Positions 1 through 10,920 of a stretch of DNA of 64,000 nt are shown here, one piece after another. Numbering within the stretch: the first letter of the stretch is position 1; each line of letters starts with the position of its first letter. This stretch comes from Pristionchus mayeri (Eukaryota; Nematoda; Chromadorea; Rhabditida; Neodiplogasteridae), in contig BTRK01000003.1 of assembly GCA_036245805.1 (NCBI GenBank), forward strand, positions 8,618,001 to 8,682,000, written 5' to 3'. Made by a program: the position numbers and the translations under genes. The notes beneath the pieces are model-generated. The model saw nothing but the letters and a program-made list of their open reading frames with translations. It did no database searches and was not told the origin of the DNA.

Positions 1-57
1 TTTATCCACTGTAAAGATTTATTGAGGACTTAGAATTTATGTCAGAACTGGCGGTAT

Positions 58-812
58 TTATTCACCACTATTAACGGTGATATTCAGTTTGCTCGTGTAA
101 CAAGGGTAGCGTGCGAAGTATGACTCCTCACTCATTGCTCTCGCCAGGTCCTCGATTGCCTTCCTCTCGTCACTCTCGAGTCGTCTGACCTGCACACAAA
201 TTTCATCATTAGTTACACCTCAGCAGCAATATATATCAAATTTAAATCTTAATCATATGAAGAAAGATATTCAGGTAATGCGATACAACTTAATGAGCAT
301 ACAAAATAAGAGGGTAATATTCTTACCTCCTTAATCACTGTGCCGACCATGCCAAGAATCATGCCGGTGCGGGTGGAGTTGTACTCGACCAGAAGTGGCT
401 GGTAGCCCAACAATGCAGAGAAGATCTGAGAAAATTATTAACTACTACCATGGTTTAAATAATTTATAAAACTCCGTTCCTGCCATTCAAAATTTTATAT
501 ATTTTCTTATTCAATTTAACATTAGAGGAAACTCTCACTACCGTTAAGCTCTTCTAAAATTTCCGAATGTATAATAAAGCATTTCGTATTGGAATACTAG
601 ATACCACATTCAAGTGGTGCGCGAAGTTGTAGAGGATGAAGTCGAAGGCGAACGTGAAGAAGCTACCTGAAAATATCATTTTGTGTGTAGAAAAGCTGGC
701 TGCATTTACGAACATTTCAAGATGTTTTTATATAGTAAATAAATATGCTACCCACAACGTAGTAAACCACCACAGTAGCCGCCACCTTCAGCGTTTCGCG
801 GAGTGTCGGCAT
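58..812 (-). CDS. LCPA-family membrane protein, divergent C-terminus (4 exons)
   Basis: Not a recognised gene. Exons on the minus strand are 752-812, 605-666, 327-425 and 58-189, giving 117 codons plus stop. The ATG follows directly on a TTGCAG acceptor. The first two exons together encode 41 residues (start M-P-T-L-R-E-T-L), the same length and M-x-x-L-R start as the first exon at 63386 and 61782; here that exon is split by an extra ~85-bp intron. Residues about 9-30 are hydrophobic and likely span a membrane. Exon 3 is again hydrophobic and matches the P-S-L-L exon of relatives. The last exon is acidic/helical (R-R-L-E-S-D-E-R-K) and lacks the F-E-R and L-C-x-P-A-x-A-A tail. Function unknown. 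The family upstream motif lies at 868-881. Confidence 0.62.
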
Positions 813-1805
813 CTGCAACATAATATTTAAAAAAATAAAAGAAATATAAAAGTCACAGATATTACAACTGCCCTAGAACAGTTATGATGGAGAAACAAAC
901 GAAAACCATCTCAGAGTGTATTACTGAGTAGTACTGTGCACGACAAAATTTATGTCAAAGTATATCAAATCTGGTGACATAAATATAAGAGAGACTATCT
1001 GAGAGAATCGAGCAATTTTACCCATGACCCGTACAGCGAAAAATAGATTTCCAATTTGAATACCTATCCAGGGTCAACTTTTCACGTAGATCAAGAAAAT
1101 CGACCTTACAGAGCCGTATCTCTGACCCCTCATTCTCTGTGGTGCGCCGAACGGGGCGGTCGGTTTTTGAAACTTTTGAACGGCTTATCCAAACTCCATA
1201 CATTTATAGTTATGCTGAAAGAGCTCGACGAGATAAGAATTTTTCCTGTTGGGTGTGAAGGGCTAGCTCATCAGTGAAAAAAGTTATGGCCGATTGAATT
1301 TAAAAAATGTCGTCCTGAAAAATTTTTCAAAAAAAGGGGAAAAATAAACAATTTCATTAGATTCCTCATGCAAAAGTACCCCCAGTGTACCAAATTTGAT
1401 TGCAAAACGTTTTCTGGCATCCAGTCAAATGGTCGACCGAAGACCTCGGACTTGAACGTTTTCGAACGAAAAAATTAGTTTTTTGAGGAAATCTTTTTTT
1501 AGATCAACTTCTCGTGAACTGTGATGTGCAAATTCGGATTCTACGAGGGAAAACACACCAGAAATTGTATTTCTCGTAAAATTCTGAGATATCAAATTTT
1601 TCGACTTTCTCGACCTCAAAGGTGCGAAATTCTTTCCCTAAAATTCCAAGCATAGGAGCATTTAGGGTTTTTTTGTGCATGAATGAATGTCAAAATTTGA
1701 ATACTCAAGGGCTCACGAAACGAGTTGCCTTCCTAATCATACAGCTAAAGAATTTGGCTTTGGGATATTAGAAAAACGTCACTAATCGATAATGTACACT
1801 CTAAC
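813..1805. other. Non-coding stretch between two family genes
   Basis: No convincing exon on either strand. On the minus strand 868-881 is a variant of the family upstream palindrome, 56 bp before the start at 812. About 1018-1740 is AT-rich with long A/T runs and looks like interspersed repeat, but I see no terminal inverted repeats. The last two exons expected for the gene to its right should lie here and were not found. Confidence 0.4.
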
Positions 1806-3126
1806 CTGGCAAAGTGCACTATGTGAAGAGCGTAGTTCTCACAGATAGCACTAACGTGATTGATAGGCACACCGACGGCGAGCAAGTTCACAGCGATCGT
1901 GTGGACAAGGTCTGCAAGCATTATTATCGACTCATTTTGCACAAATGTATTTTTTAACATTGTTTTCATCCCCTAATATCGAGGGCATATAATATTTACA
2001 TATTTACAATGTTCTCCCGAAAACACAGTCACAGTCTCGACACAGTCTCGACTTTTTTTCTTGACGACAGCTTATTTTACCAAAGAAATACTCACTCGAC
2101 TCGGCCGCCAGTTCATCGATTTTCTTCCTCAGATTCACTTTGAGCCTCCATTCGGTGACCTCTTTGAATAAAGCAAAGACGAGGAAGAAGGAGCGGCCGA
2201 TGTTGAAGGCGAGTAGAGAAGGAGGGGAAGTATCACCAAGGAAGATCTGAACAATGATTTATCAGTATTGTACTTTCATATAGTAGCATGTCAGTTCGAA
2301 TGAATTAGTGTAAACAAGAATTGATTTCATTTGGAATCCTTGAGGGAAAGGAAAAGTGGCGAGAGAGTGGAGAGAAAAAGAACTATTTCAATCTTAAACG
2401 TAATGACATTCACAGCGTTCTGACCCCCATTGTTCTCTCCAGATAAGGGTAGATAAAGGGATTAATATTTTGAATTTTCCCGCGAAAACCCAAACTGCAA
2501 ATAGGCTGTTTGAGAGCGCTTCGATAATTGATAATCCTCTGAAACGTAAAACAAGGGCCCCAATTTGATCACTCTGAGCACTTTTGCATCTCATAGTTGG
2601 AGTGAAACATAAATCAGTCTGGTCAGTTCCGTTCACCGAGAGGGCGATTGACGGAGGTAGATTTAATATTTCAGAAGGATTTCAAGTATACTGATTGCAC
2701 TTCGACACAGCTCCCTTTTCTGTCGAGTCAGAATGCTGTGCATTGAACTATCGTGTTTCTAATTTCACTGTAACATCGATTTCTTCGCTAAAACTACCGC
2801 ATGATACAGTTTTTTTTATTATTTAAACTTGACCAAAAACCAGTGCACGGCCCACCTTCTTCACCAGGCTTATCAAAATGTGAAGAGCTACAATAAACTA
2901 GGAATATTCTCCGCAACCGTATCTTCCGATTCTTACTTGTGGAGCGAATAGTACAGATACTCACCTTCAACGCGAGGCAGGTCCAGCTGTTGAGCTGGAA
3001 ATCGATGCCCCAAAACATTCCGAATCCAATTACGATAATCAGGATCATATGCAGTAGAGAGGGAGAAGAGTTGGCAGAAGCCATGCTCTTCCTGAGAGAA
3101 CCTATAAATCTGAAAAAATCTTCCAT
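1806..3126 (-). CDS. LCPA-family membrane protein, 3' exons not found
   Basis: Minus-strand exons 2965-3126, 2096-2246 and 1806-1911 join in frame. The ATG at 3126 follows a TTTTCAG acceptor. Exon 1 encodes 54 residues with a hydrophobic segment at about 24-40 (H-M-I-L-I-I-V-I-G-F). Exon 2 contains P-S-L-L-A-F-N-I-G-R and then a charged stretch, and exon 3 reads A-V-G-V-P-I-N-H-V-S, both matching the gene at 38579-40753. A possible upstream exon (3330-3384 region, M-I-I-V-F-Y-M-W-W) has an acceptor and a donor but was not connected. The expected exons ending in F-E-R and L-C-x-P-A-x-A-A are missing from 813-1805, so the gene is probably truncated or ends differently. Function unknown. Confidence 0.5.
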
Positions 3127-3652
3127 CTGAAAACTTTAAAATGTTAGACGAAAATTCAGCAAAAATGCTTGAGTTCACTTCTAACCTTGTACTATACTGC
3201 ATTATTCAAAAATACAAACCAATATTATAAACATATAATCAATAACGCAATTAATTAGGAACAAAATAGAACGTTAAAGGAAAGCCCATCTATGTTATTA
3301 TTAAATGTAAATATCATTAAGCACCTGTGTATGGTCGCAGGATGATCCACCACATGTAGAATACGATGATCATCTCGGATCTGAGAATTAAATTAAAACA
3401 TAAGCAATTGCATAATATGTAGAGGTACAATCGGAGCAGTGGCAACCAAGTTCGAATAGTAACGAAATAAACAGAAAATTCAACAAGTTTATTATCAGAA
3501 CATCAGGATTACAAGAAAATTGTACAGAACAACATTAAAATCGTTTTATAAAATCAAATGTGAGGTGATACAATTCAACAAGGTAATTTATCGACTACCG
3601 TATCTGTAAAAATACCATAGAATATGTTATTTATCGTTAGAAAAAAAGAAAA
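3127..3652. other. Non-coding spacer
   Basis: AT-rich sequence with one possible small exon on the minus strand near 3330-3384 (see the gene to the left). Nothing else is supported. Confidence 0.4.
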
Positions 3653-5650
3653 TATGAGGCGAATCGCGAGAGAATCGACCATTTGAGGGGGGCCAGCGGC
3701 GGTAGGATTCAAGTTTGCTCAATCTTGATGAAAATGTGGTTACAAGTACTTCAAATGATGCTCTTTCAAACTGCGTTGTCAGAATTTCGATATCTATCGT
3801 TGTCGTCGAGATTCAGAAGGCCAAAGTTGGTACTATCAATTTTCGACCATCAAATCGCGCTCACTTAAAGGATCATAAGTCCGTTTAAAATGTCGATAGA
3901 AAGTCGCTCTTTTTTTCCAAAGAAAGCTACCATCATGCGCTACAACTTTCATGTCAACGTAATCATTCCTGGTCCTCATCCTGGTTCGGGGTGGTCGGGA
4001 GAACCAAAAGTGACGTATCTTTCGAAATCGGAAATTAGTTTTGAGTTATCATGTTTAAGTTGTAGGGCATACATGTGTCTCACTTCTCGCCAAAAATTAG
4101 GCAAATCGGAGTTGGAACAAAAAAAAGCGCTCACTTTCGTACAACGACCTGAAAATGAGTTCAGGACAAGGCAACTTCCGAATCTTCAATTGCCCTCATT
4201 TAGGCTCAAAACCGTCCATAAACATCCAAAATAACATTATAAGTTGTTTCCCCCATATTATAACACTTCCATTGGTCATGAATGGTCGCCAGACTTCAAA
4301 ATCAAAAATCGATATTTTGACCCCCTTCAACTTGTGGGATGGGTCCTGCTGCACTAAATGGGTTTAGAATAATGTAAATACATTCCTAGAAACAGCTCAA
4401 AGAAAAAGGGCTTCTGAAAAGAGGATTGTTTCCTCGAGGAATCCAGAGAAAGGCGTGAAACTGTAGCCCAAGTCAAAATCGACGTAGAGACTCGGCTTAT
4501 GGAAAGAAATGTAGAGCGCGATGAGCTAAACATTTCATCTGTTGAAAGTGAGTCTCTATCTTTTCGTTGAAGCGTGCTACAGATCCTAGAAGATGGTCAG
4601 AAACGACGGCGGAGGCGCGCGATAGAGCGGTAAATAGAGGGGAGGGAGAGTGAGGTCAGGCGGCGAGAGCGACAGACGGTTAGAGCGCGCACTCTCAGGT
4701 GGTTATGGCCAGTTTTTGACCATCTTCTTGGCTCTGTAGCACGCTTCAATGAAAAGATAGAGACTCACTTTCAACAGATGAAATGTTTAGCTCGTGCTCT
4801 ACATTTCGTTCCATAAGCCGAGTCTCTACGTCGATTTTGACTTGGGCTACAGTTTCACGCCATTCTCTGGATTCCTCGAGCAATCTATCCTCTTTTCAGA
4901 AGCTCGTTTTCTTTGAGCTGTTTCTAGGAATGTATTTAGATTATTCTAAACCCATTTAGTGCAGCAGGACCCATCCCACAAGTTGAAGGGGGTCAAAATA
5001 TCGATTTCTGAATTTGAGGTCTGGTGACCATTTATGACCAATGGAATGCTATAATATGGGGGGAACAACTTATAATGTTATTTTGGATGTTTATGGACGG
5101 TTTTGAGCCTAAATGAGGGCAATTGAAGATTCGGAAGTTGCCTTGTCCTGAACTCATTTTCAGGTCGCTGTACGAAAGTGAGCGCTTTTTTCTTGTTCCA
5201 ACTCCAATTTGCCTAATTTTTGGCGAGAAGTGAGGCACATGTATGTCCTACAACTTAAACATGATAACTCAAAACTAATTTCCGATTTCGAAAGATACGT
5301 CACTTTTGGTTCACCCGACCATCCCGAACCAGGATGAGGACCAGGAATGATGACGTTCACATGAAAGTTGTAGCGCATGATGGTAGCTTTCTTTGGAAAA
5401 AAAGAGCGACTTTCTATCGACATTTTAAGCGGACTTATGATCCTTTAAGTGAGCGCGATTTGATGGTCGAAAAGTGATAGTTCCAAGTTTGGCCTTCTGA
5501 ATATCGACGATGACGACCGATATCGAAATTCTGACAACGCAGTTTGAAAGAGCATCATTCATAGTACTTAAAACTGAAATTTCGGCCAGATAGGACAAAC
5601 ATGATTCCTACCGCCGCGGAGTGGTCGATTCTCTCGCGATTCCTCTCATA
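3653..5650. mobile_element. Long foldback element, copy 1
   Basis: Ends are inverted copies starting TATGAGGCGAATCGCGAGAG at 3653 and its complement finishing at 5650. The two arms, about 0.9 kb each, are nearly complementary for most of their length (for example 3890-4370 against 4930-5430). They flank a central spacer around 4590-4730 rich in GAGCGCGC and GAGAGTGAGG. The arms' open frames are shadows of one another, and no transposase is seen. Same family as 30961-32732. It sits in what would be the first intron of the broken gene at 5745-5875, so it may have removed the rest of that gene. Confidence 0.82.
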
Positions 5651-5744
5651 TGGGCAATGTGAAAGCAAATCAAATGAAACCGATGTAAAAAATTCGAATT
5701 CTATAAAGATACTCGACTATCCTCTTTTTGACGGATATACTGAC

Positions 5745-5875
5745 CGTATTCAGGCAGTTGAGGCACTTTTCGATGAATTCATCGAGGATGACGACGATTA
5801 AATGAAGAGCGACGAGAATAGAGAGAGCAGCAGAGCGGTCGCCGTGGACCACAACGACTCGCGAAGCGTCAGTAT
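5745..5875 (-). pseudogene. Broken first exon of LCPA-family membrane gene
   Basis: Minus-strand counterpart of the intact first exon at 63386-63508. It keeps the CAG acceptor, the L-T-L-R-E-S-L-W-S-T-A-T start, the I-L-D-E-F-I-E motif and the GTCAGT donor. The start codon is ATA instead of ATG, and the exon is 131 rather than 123 bp, so the frame is lost. No downstream exon is present; the foldback element begins in the following intron. Confidence 0.75.
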
Positions 5876-5968
5876 CTGTCAAAATTATATTAAATTTACA
5901 GATTTTAATATATTTATGAATAAATAAATAAATAATATACGAGTAGGACTGAAATCAAGGTATAACAA

Positions 5969-5982
5969 TTGTAGCTAAACAG
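5969..5982 (-). promoter_or_regulatory. Family upstream palindrome (degenerate)
   Basis: Minus-strand CTGTTTAGCTACAA, 94 bp upstream of the broken exon at 5875. Its mirror partner at 63248-63261 reads CTGTTTAACTACAG. Confidence 0.5.
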
Positions 5983-6301
5983 ATTGAAAGAACTAACAAA
6001 CGTTAAAACTTCAAAATTTATCGTTCATTGTGAGTCCACTCAAAACTACTGAAAATGTACAAGGTAGAACAAACCTTCTAAACAATGTATATGGGGAATA
6101 AGGGTTGTGATTAGTAATGTATGATATTAGCAGCAGAAAACAAAACCGAGCGTTTAACGAATTCAATGTATATCATAAAACTAGAGAGAAACAAACGAAT
6201 ATTTGAAAAAGATACACCGAATCAATAGGAAGGCAAAAGTTTTTGAAGATTACGGTAGTTCTGTTTGCTGCTCAGCTCGGTCATGACTCTGATTATTGTA
6301 C

Positions 6302-7652
6302 TCAAGCAGCAGGAGGACGGCACAGCTCGAGCGTTCTGGAAGTAGAATTATAAAGTTCCCTACTAAAAATTTAACGAATACACTTTCATAATAATACGTC
6401 GTTGATAATGGCCTAGCACTGTTCATTCGCGAGCCCAGTCTCGAAGATGGAATGTACCTTTACTTTTCCTTTTTACGTTCTTACTCCGAAAATGATAAAT
6501 TTATAAATGTGAAAATCACAGAGCACACACTAAACATTTAAAAGTGGAAATAGACGATCAAATGTGACTTTACCTCTCTCCAACGGCGATGGTCTCCTCC
6601 AGATTGGGAATAAACTTCTTATGCATGACAGAATTACCGATCCTCTGGACGATCCACAGAGTTTCTCGCGTATAGCTGAGCTCGAAAGTCACCGTTTCCT
6701 GATAAAAATAAATTAACGCCGAGTTTAAATAATAAAAGGAACAACAGCTTCGAACATAAGATTTCACAAAAAATACTAGTTAAAGAGTTCACAAAAAATA
6801 CTAGTTAAAGAGCTTTTCTGTTTAATCTATTGATACACGCGAATGGCATATTCAAAAGCTCCCTAGGAGAAACAGGGCTCAGAAATATCACTACCGTAAA
6901 ACTTTCCAAACGCCTCAAAGTTTGTCTTACCTCATATTGGAGGCGAACTTGTCCAATTTGTTGTCCCGATACGAGACAACTGAGCACGAGAGAGTGGAGG
7001 TGCTTGAGGTTCGTAACGCAAAAGTCGACTTCCCTCCTGCAATAAAATCGAAAAATGACGATTTAGTGAGAGAAATAAACAAAAACGAAGTAGAATGAAT
7101 ATAATTAAGAACTCACATGATAGTAAAACATGAATAATAGATAGAAATGATATGAAATCAAATAAAATGTATAAACATGAAGTAGCCACACCTGAGAAAC
7201 CAGCCGATCATGAGTGGAATACACCTGTGGATACCCACAAGGGCGAGCGATCGGCCGATGTTGAGAGCGAGTAGAGAAGGCACACAACAGTCACTGTGAA
7301 CGACACGCTGAACACAGTCAGGATTACAGTGATAAAGCAAAGAATATTGCTTAATTTTGTAGACGAACGGCCTACCACCCTATGCAAAATTAATACGCAA
7401 GCAAGTAAAATTATTTATATATTAAAGGTGAAATACATTAACCGGAACAATCTCACATACACGCAGCGCATATGCAACGCGTCCAATCTTAGGATCAGGG
7501 CATCGTCCTTATTGGGTACCATCGATGTATAAATACCGCAACATAAATAAGAAACTCACTGATTTCATGAAGCACAGACACATTCGAATGAATCGATCGA
7601 CGAAGAAGGCAAAGAGACGAAGGACGAATCGAGAACTGAGCACGATCAGCAT
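6302..7652 (-). CDS. LCPA-family membrane form, start region damaged
   Basis: Minus-strand exons 7560-7652, 7192-7307, 6931-7036, 6574-6698 and 6302-6335 join with compatible phases into 157 codons plus stop. Exon 1 carries a hydrophobic segment (M-L-I-V-L-S-S-R-F-V-L-R-L-F), exon 2 P-S-L-L-A-L-N-I-G-R, exon 3 G-Q-Q-I-G-Q-V-R-L-Q-Y-E, exon 4 F-I-P-N-L-E-E-T-I-A-V-G-E-R, and exon 5 ends T-L-E-L-C-R-P-P-A-A-stop. Compared with the mirror copy at 61782-62961, the normal ATG and the next few bases (about position 7680) are deleted and a 1.1-kb foldback element lies just upstream. The in-frame ATG at 7652 could serve, but would lose ten residues including M-x-x-L-R. Function unknown; possibly a decaying gene. 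Confidence 0.58.
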
Positions 7653-7694
7653 CCACCACAGAAACCCGCGAAGAGTCTTTAATAAAGATATTAG

Positions 7695-8832
7695 AACACA
7701 CTATCTGAGAAAACCAACATATTTCTTCAGCGACTTGGCACAGGCTGAAAATTCGACTTCCTTCTAACTTCGCCAATAGGACGTATTCATTGAGGGAAAC
7801 ATACGAGCATCGGTAGAAATTCGATCCGCGTCCGCGCGGGCGCGGGAACGGATTTTGAAACAAAATACAGTAATCCACGAAAATTTTTAAATTGATTCCA
7901 ATCAGGGCGGCGGTAGGTGCGCTGCATTCCTTGACAAATTTTATGACTTTTTTACTTCGGGAAGTTTTTCGGTTGGATTCCATTGAAAGGCAGAAATCAA
8001 TATGTCCACTTTTATTTCACACATTCATTTAATTTTCACTTATTTCCCATGGCCGACTCCCATTTTTTATTGCCGTAATCGATGCTACATGCATAATCAC
8101 ATCTTCCATTAGAAAGGCGTCATTTATAATTTGATTCATATTTGTCAACTTTATTTAAAACGGTGCCCTAGTCGAAATATGGTGTAAAGAATACTGTAAC
8201 CGCTTTTTTTCAAACTTTTAAATTCTGACGAATGGAACAAAAGTGTGCATAGCTGGGATGATGGCTCAGTGGGCAAGTTGATTAGAAATGCATTCGGAGT
8301 TCATTTAATGAAAAATAACAAAGTTCGGAAAAAGCGGTTACAGTATTCTTTACACCATAATTCGACACGGGCACCGTTTTAAATAAAGTTGACAAATATG
8401 AATCAAATTATAAATTACGCCTTTCTAATATAAGATGTGATTATGCATGTAGCATCGATTACGCCAATAAAAAATGGGAGTCGGCCATGGGAAATAAGTG
8501 AAAATTAAATAAATGTGTGAAATAAAAGTGGACATATTGATTTCCGCCTTTCAATGGAATCCAATCAAAAAACTTCCGTAAGTAAAAAAGTCTTAGAATT
8601 TGTCAAGGAATGCATCGCCCCTACCGCCGCCGTGATTGGAATCGATTTAAAGATTTTGGTGGATTACTGTATTTTGTTTTAAGATCCGCGCCCGCGCCCG
8701 CTCGGACGCGGAACGAATTTCTACCGATGCTCGTATGTTTCCCTCAACGAGTACTTCCTATTGGCGAAGTTAGAAGGAATTCGAATTTTCGGCCTGTGCC
8801 AAGTCTAACTCGATTCTGTCAGATAGTGTGTT
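7695..8832. mobile_element. Foldback element with TTAG target duplication
   Basis: Inverted ends AACACACTATCTGA at 7695 and its complement at 8832, flanked by TTAG at 7691-7694 and 8833-8836. The arms stay complementary through about 8150/8400, with a short central spacer. The mirror locus near 61760-61782 lacks it, which confirms insertion beside the first exon of the gene at 6302-7652. No transposase is encoded. Confidence 0.8.
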
Positions 8833-8938
8833 TTAGCACATTCTAGTTAGATAAATTACTAATAATAAAACAGTGTACCTTGTAGCCGACAACGGATCGT
8901 ATGGGATACAGTTTTATCCACAATAAATAGGGGAACTA

Positions 8939-10230
8939 CAGGGTGTCCAAAAAGTATTGTTACACGGATAAAACCATGTATCTTTCTTTAAAAGCAACAT
9001 AGACAACTCAAACGGGGCACAGTATTTATCAGTGACCATATGAACATAACAATGCACGATCACTCGATCTGGCCTCCATTGGCCGCGATGACCTCTCTGA
9101 GACGACGAGGGACCGAGTCGATGACGGCCCGCAGGTAAGGGACGTCGATCTTCTCCCATGCCTTGAGAACGGCTGCCTTGAGGGAATCGCGGTTCTTGTG
9201 GCGAGTAGAGCAGGCCTCCTTCTCCAACACTGACCAAATGCTGAAGTCCAGAGGGTTGAGATCGGGGGAGTTCGAGGGCCATTCCTCACTCGAGATGAAG
9301 TCGGGCAGATGGGCGCGACACCATGCCTGCGTCACTTTTGCCGAGTGAGCAGGCGCTGAATCCTGTTGGAAGGTCCAGCGAGCCCCTTTGAAGTGGGAGC
9401 GGGACCAAGGGAGAAGGGCCTTCTGGAGAATTGCCCTGGTGTAGTACTCCTTGTTGATCTTGACCCCGGGATCCACGAACACGAGAGGAGTCTTGCCCGT
9501 CGAGCACACACCAGCCCAAACCATCAGTGCCTGGGGGTGGGCAATGCGAGAGATGATTCTACCTCTGGCGTCAGCTTGCTGAGGAGACTTGGCGATGATC
9601 CTGGTGTTCTGACTGTTGTAGACCTCCTCGACTGAGAACAGCTTCTCGTCAGAGTAAACGGTAGTCAAGTGCTCCCCACGATCGGCCCGCTGAAGGAGCA
9701 GCTTGCATCTCTCCAGGCGCTTCTGCTTGTGGACATCAGTGAGGCCATGGCCCTTTCTCATCTTGTAGGGGTAGGACTTGAGAAGAGAATGAACGATGGC
9801 ACACACGGATCCTTTGGAGATCTTGAGATCCTTAGCCATCTTCCTGATGGATCGTTTGGCATTGCGATTCACTCTCTTCTCCACGATTCTCCTGTTCTTC
9901 TGAGTGAGAGCGGTCTTGGGTCTTCCTGATCTTGGACGGTCCTTCGCAGTGCCCAACTGCTTGAAACGGGAGATGGTGCGATAGACTGTCATTCGGGAAA
10001 TACGAAGCTTCCTCCTGATGGAATCTGGGGGGTCGCCGAGGGTCCAAAGGTTGACAATAGTTTGACGATAGCGATTTGGACGAACCATGACTATGGAAAA
10101 CTAATTAGTAGGTTCCCTCAACGCACCGAAGGGTGGGCTCAAACGTGTTATTACAGGTTTTGACAACTCGACCTACATGTTAAAAAAAATTCGCGTTTCA
10201 AAAGTGTAACAATACTTTTTGGACACCCTG
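8939..10230 (-). mobile_element. Complete Tc1/mariner-superfamily transposon, DD37D type
   Basis: Terminal inverted repeats CAGGGTGTCCAAAAAGTATT at both ends, flanked by TA at 8937-8938 and 10231-10232. One uninterrupted transposase frame lies between them (9060-10088). All parts needed for movement look intact, so this copy may be recent or active. It is absent from the corresponding place in the mirror arm. Confidence 0.9.
9060..10088 (-). CDS. DD37D (maT-like) Tc1/mariner transposase, 342 aa
   Basis: Cut-and-paste transposase that binds the element's inverted ends and inserts at TA. The N-terminal ~110 residues hold paired helix-turn-helix regions (S-I-R-R-K-L-R-I-S-R-M-T-V-Y) with a G-R-P-K hinge. 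The catalytic triad is visible as Y-S-D-E-K, F-Q-Q-D-S-A-P-A-H and S-P-D-L-N-P-L-D-F-S-I-W. By my count 37 residues separate the second and third catalytic aspartates, which places it with the D37D group rather than Tc1 (D34E) or classical mariner (D34D). Length is normal for the family and no stop or frameshift is seen. A degraded relative lies at 43482-44768. Confidence 0.92.
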   Translation of the reverse strand: MVRPNRYRQTIVNLWTLGDPPDSIRRKLRISRMTVYRTISRFKQLGTAKDRPRSGRPKTALTQKNRRIVEKRVNRNAKRSIRKMAKDLKISKGSVCAIVHSLLKSYPYKMRKGHGLTDVHKQKRLERCKLLLQRADRGEHLTTVYSDEKLFSVEEVYNSQNTRIIAKSPQQADARGRIISRIAHPQALMVWAGVCSTGKTPLVFVDPGVKINKEYYTRAILQKALLPWSRSHFKGARWTFQQDSAPAHSAKVTQAWCRAHLPDFISSEEWPSNSPDLNPLDFSIWSVLEKEACSTRHKNRDSLKAAVLKAWEKIDVPYLRAVIDSVPRRLREVIAANGGQIE

Positions 10231-10428
10231 TACTAAGTGAAGAAAGAGAAGCAACTGTCCTCTACTCGAGAGGGAACTAGACTGAGGATGGGAAGAGGGT
10301 GAGGCGAGGGAAAGGGAGAGGGAGACAGAGCGCGAAGCGATAAACAAGGGAGATCTCGAGTGAGCAAACTACACTCTACGGCAGCTACACCGTCTTGTGA
10401 GTAGGGGCAACTCCACTATGCTAAATAC

Positions 10429-10920
10429 AAAACAATCACTAAATTAAAAGATTACCTAGGTTAGTATAATTTTGTTGAAAAATTGAACAGGGCTTAAAGC
10501 AACACAAATATTTGAACTGTCTTTCAACAGATTCCAATGGTGAGCATATTACAGTACTTCAACATTTATCGTATAGACTGAATTAACACAATTCCCATTA
10601 AAAATATGGAACTTTCTACGTGCAACAGAGCAGTAACAGAAAAAAGGTCAACTGATAATTACATCATCATTTAAAAGAAATTTGGCTAGACGAGCATAGG
10701 ATATGAGATTATTGGAGCAACAATAGCAAAAGATAACAGTACGGAAAAACACATATTAAGGCTTCTTGTTATTGAATTGTACGACATTATTATGGTAGAA
10801 TCGAAGATTCTATTTATTGTAATATCAAGCGCTTTCACCTATTGTATTTGCATTAACTACATAAACATGATAAAAGTTTTAATTAAGTTACCGTACTTGC
10901 ATTATCAGTAGACGAAAAAT
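10429..10920. other. Spacer with family upstream motif
   Basis: No gene. Minus-strand 10517-10530 reads CTGTTGAAAGACAG, the motif shared by family members; its partner is 60104-60117. It lies about 430 bp before the gene at 7652 once the two inserted elements are subtracted. Confidence 0.5.

Larger units (their letters stand above)
8868..10428. repeat. LTR-like dispersed repeat, split by a transposon
   Basis: Two halves, about 8868-8938 and 10231-10428, form one roughly 270-bp repeat when the 1.3-kb transposon between them is removed. It is related to the solo LTR at 36370-36628 and, in opposite orientation, to 60205-60478; part also appears at 17331-17490. The copy at the mirror position 60205-60478 indicates insertion before the inverted duplication formed. 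Confidence 0.6.

Noticed and set aside
1018..1640. Small frames on both strands
   Set aside because: AT-rich, no splice or domain support, and no match to the missing family exons expected here.
3890..5423. Similar 114- and 87-codon frames on opposite strands
   Set aside because: They are the two arms of one foldback element, so the similarity comes from the inverted repeat, not from duplicated genes.
7495..7983. 162-codon open frame on the minus strand
   Set aside because: It runs in the wrong frame through the first exon at 7560-7652 and across the foldback element end; the family exon explains this sequence better.
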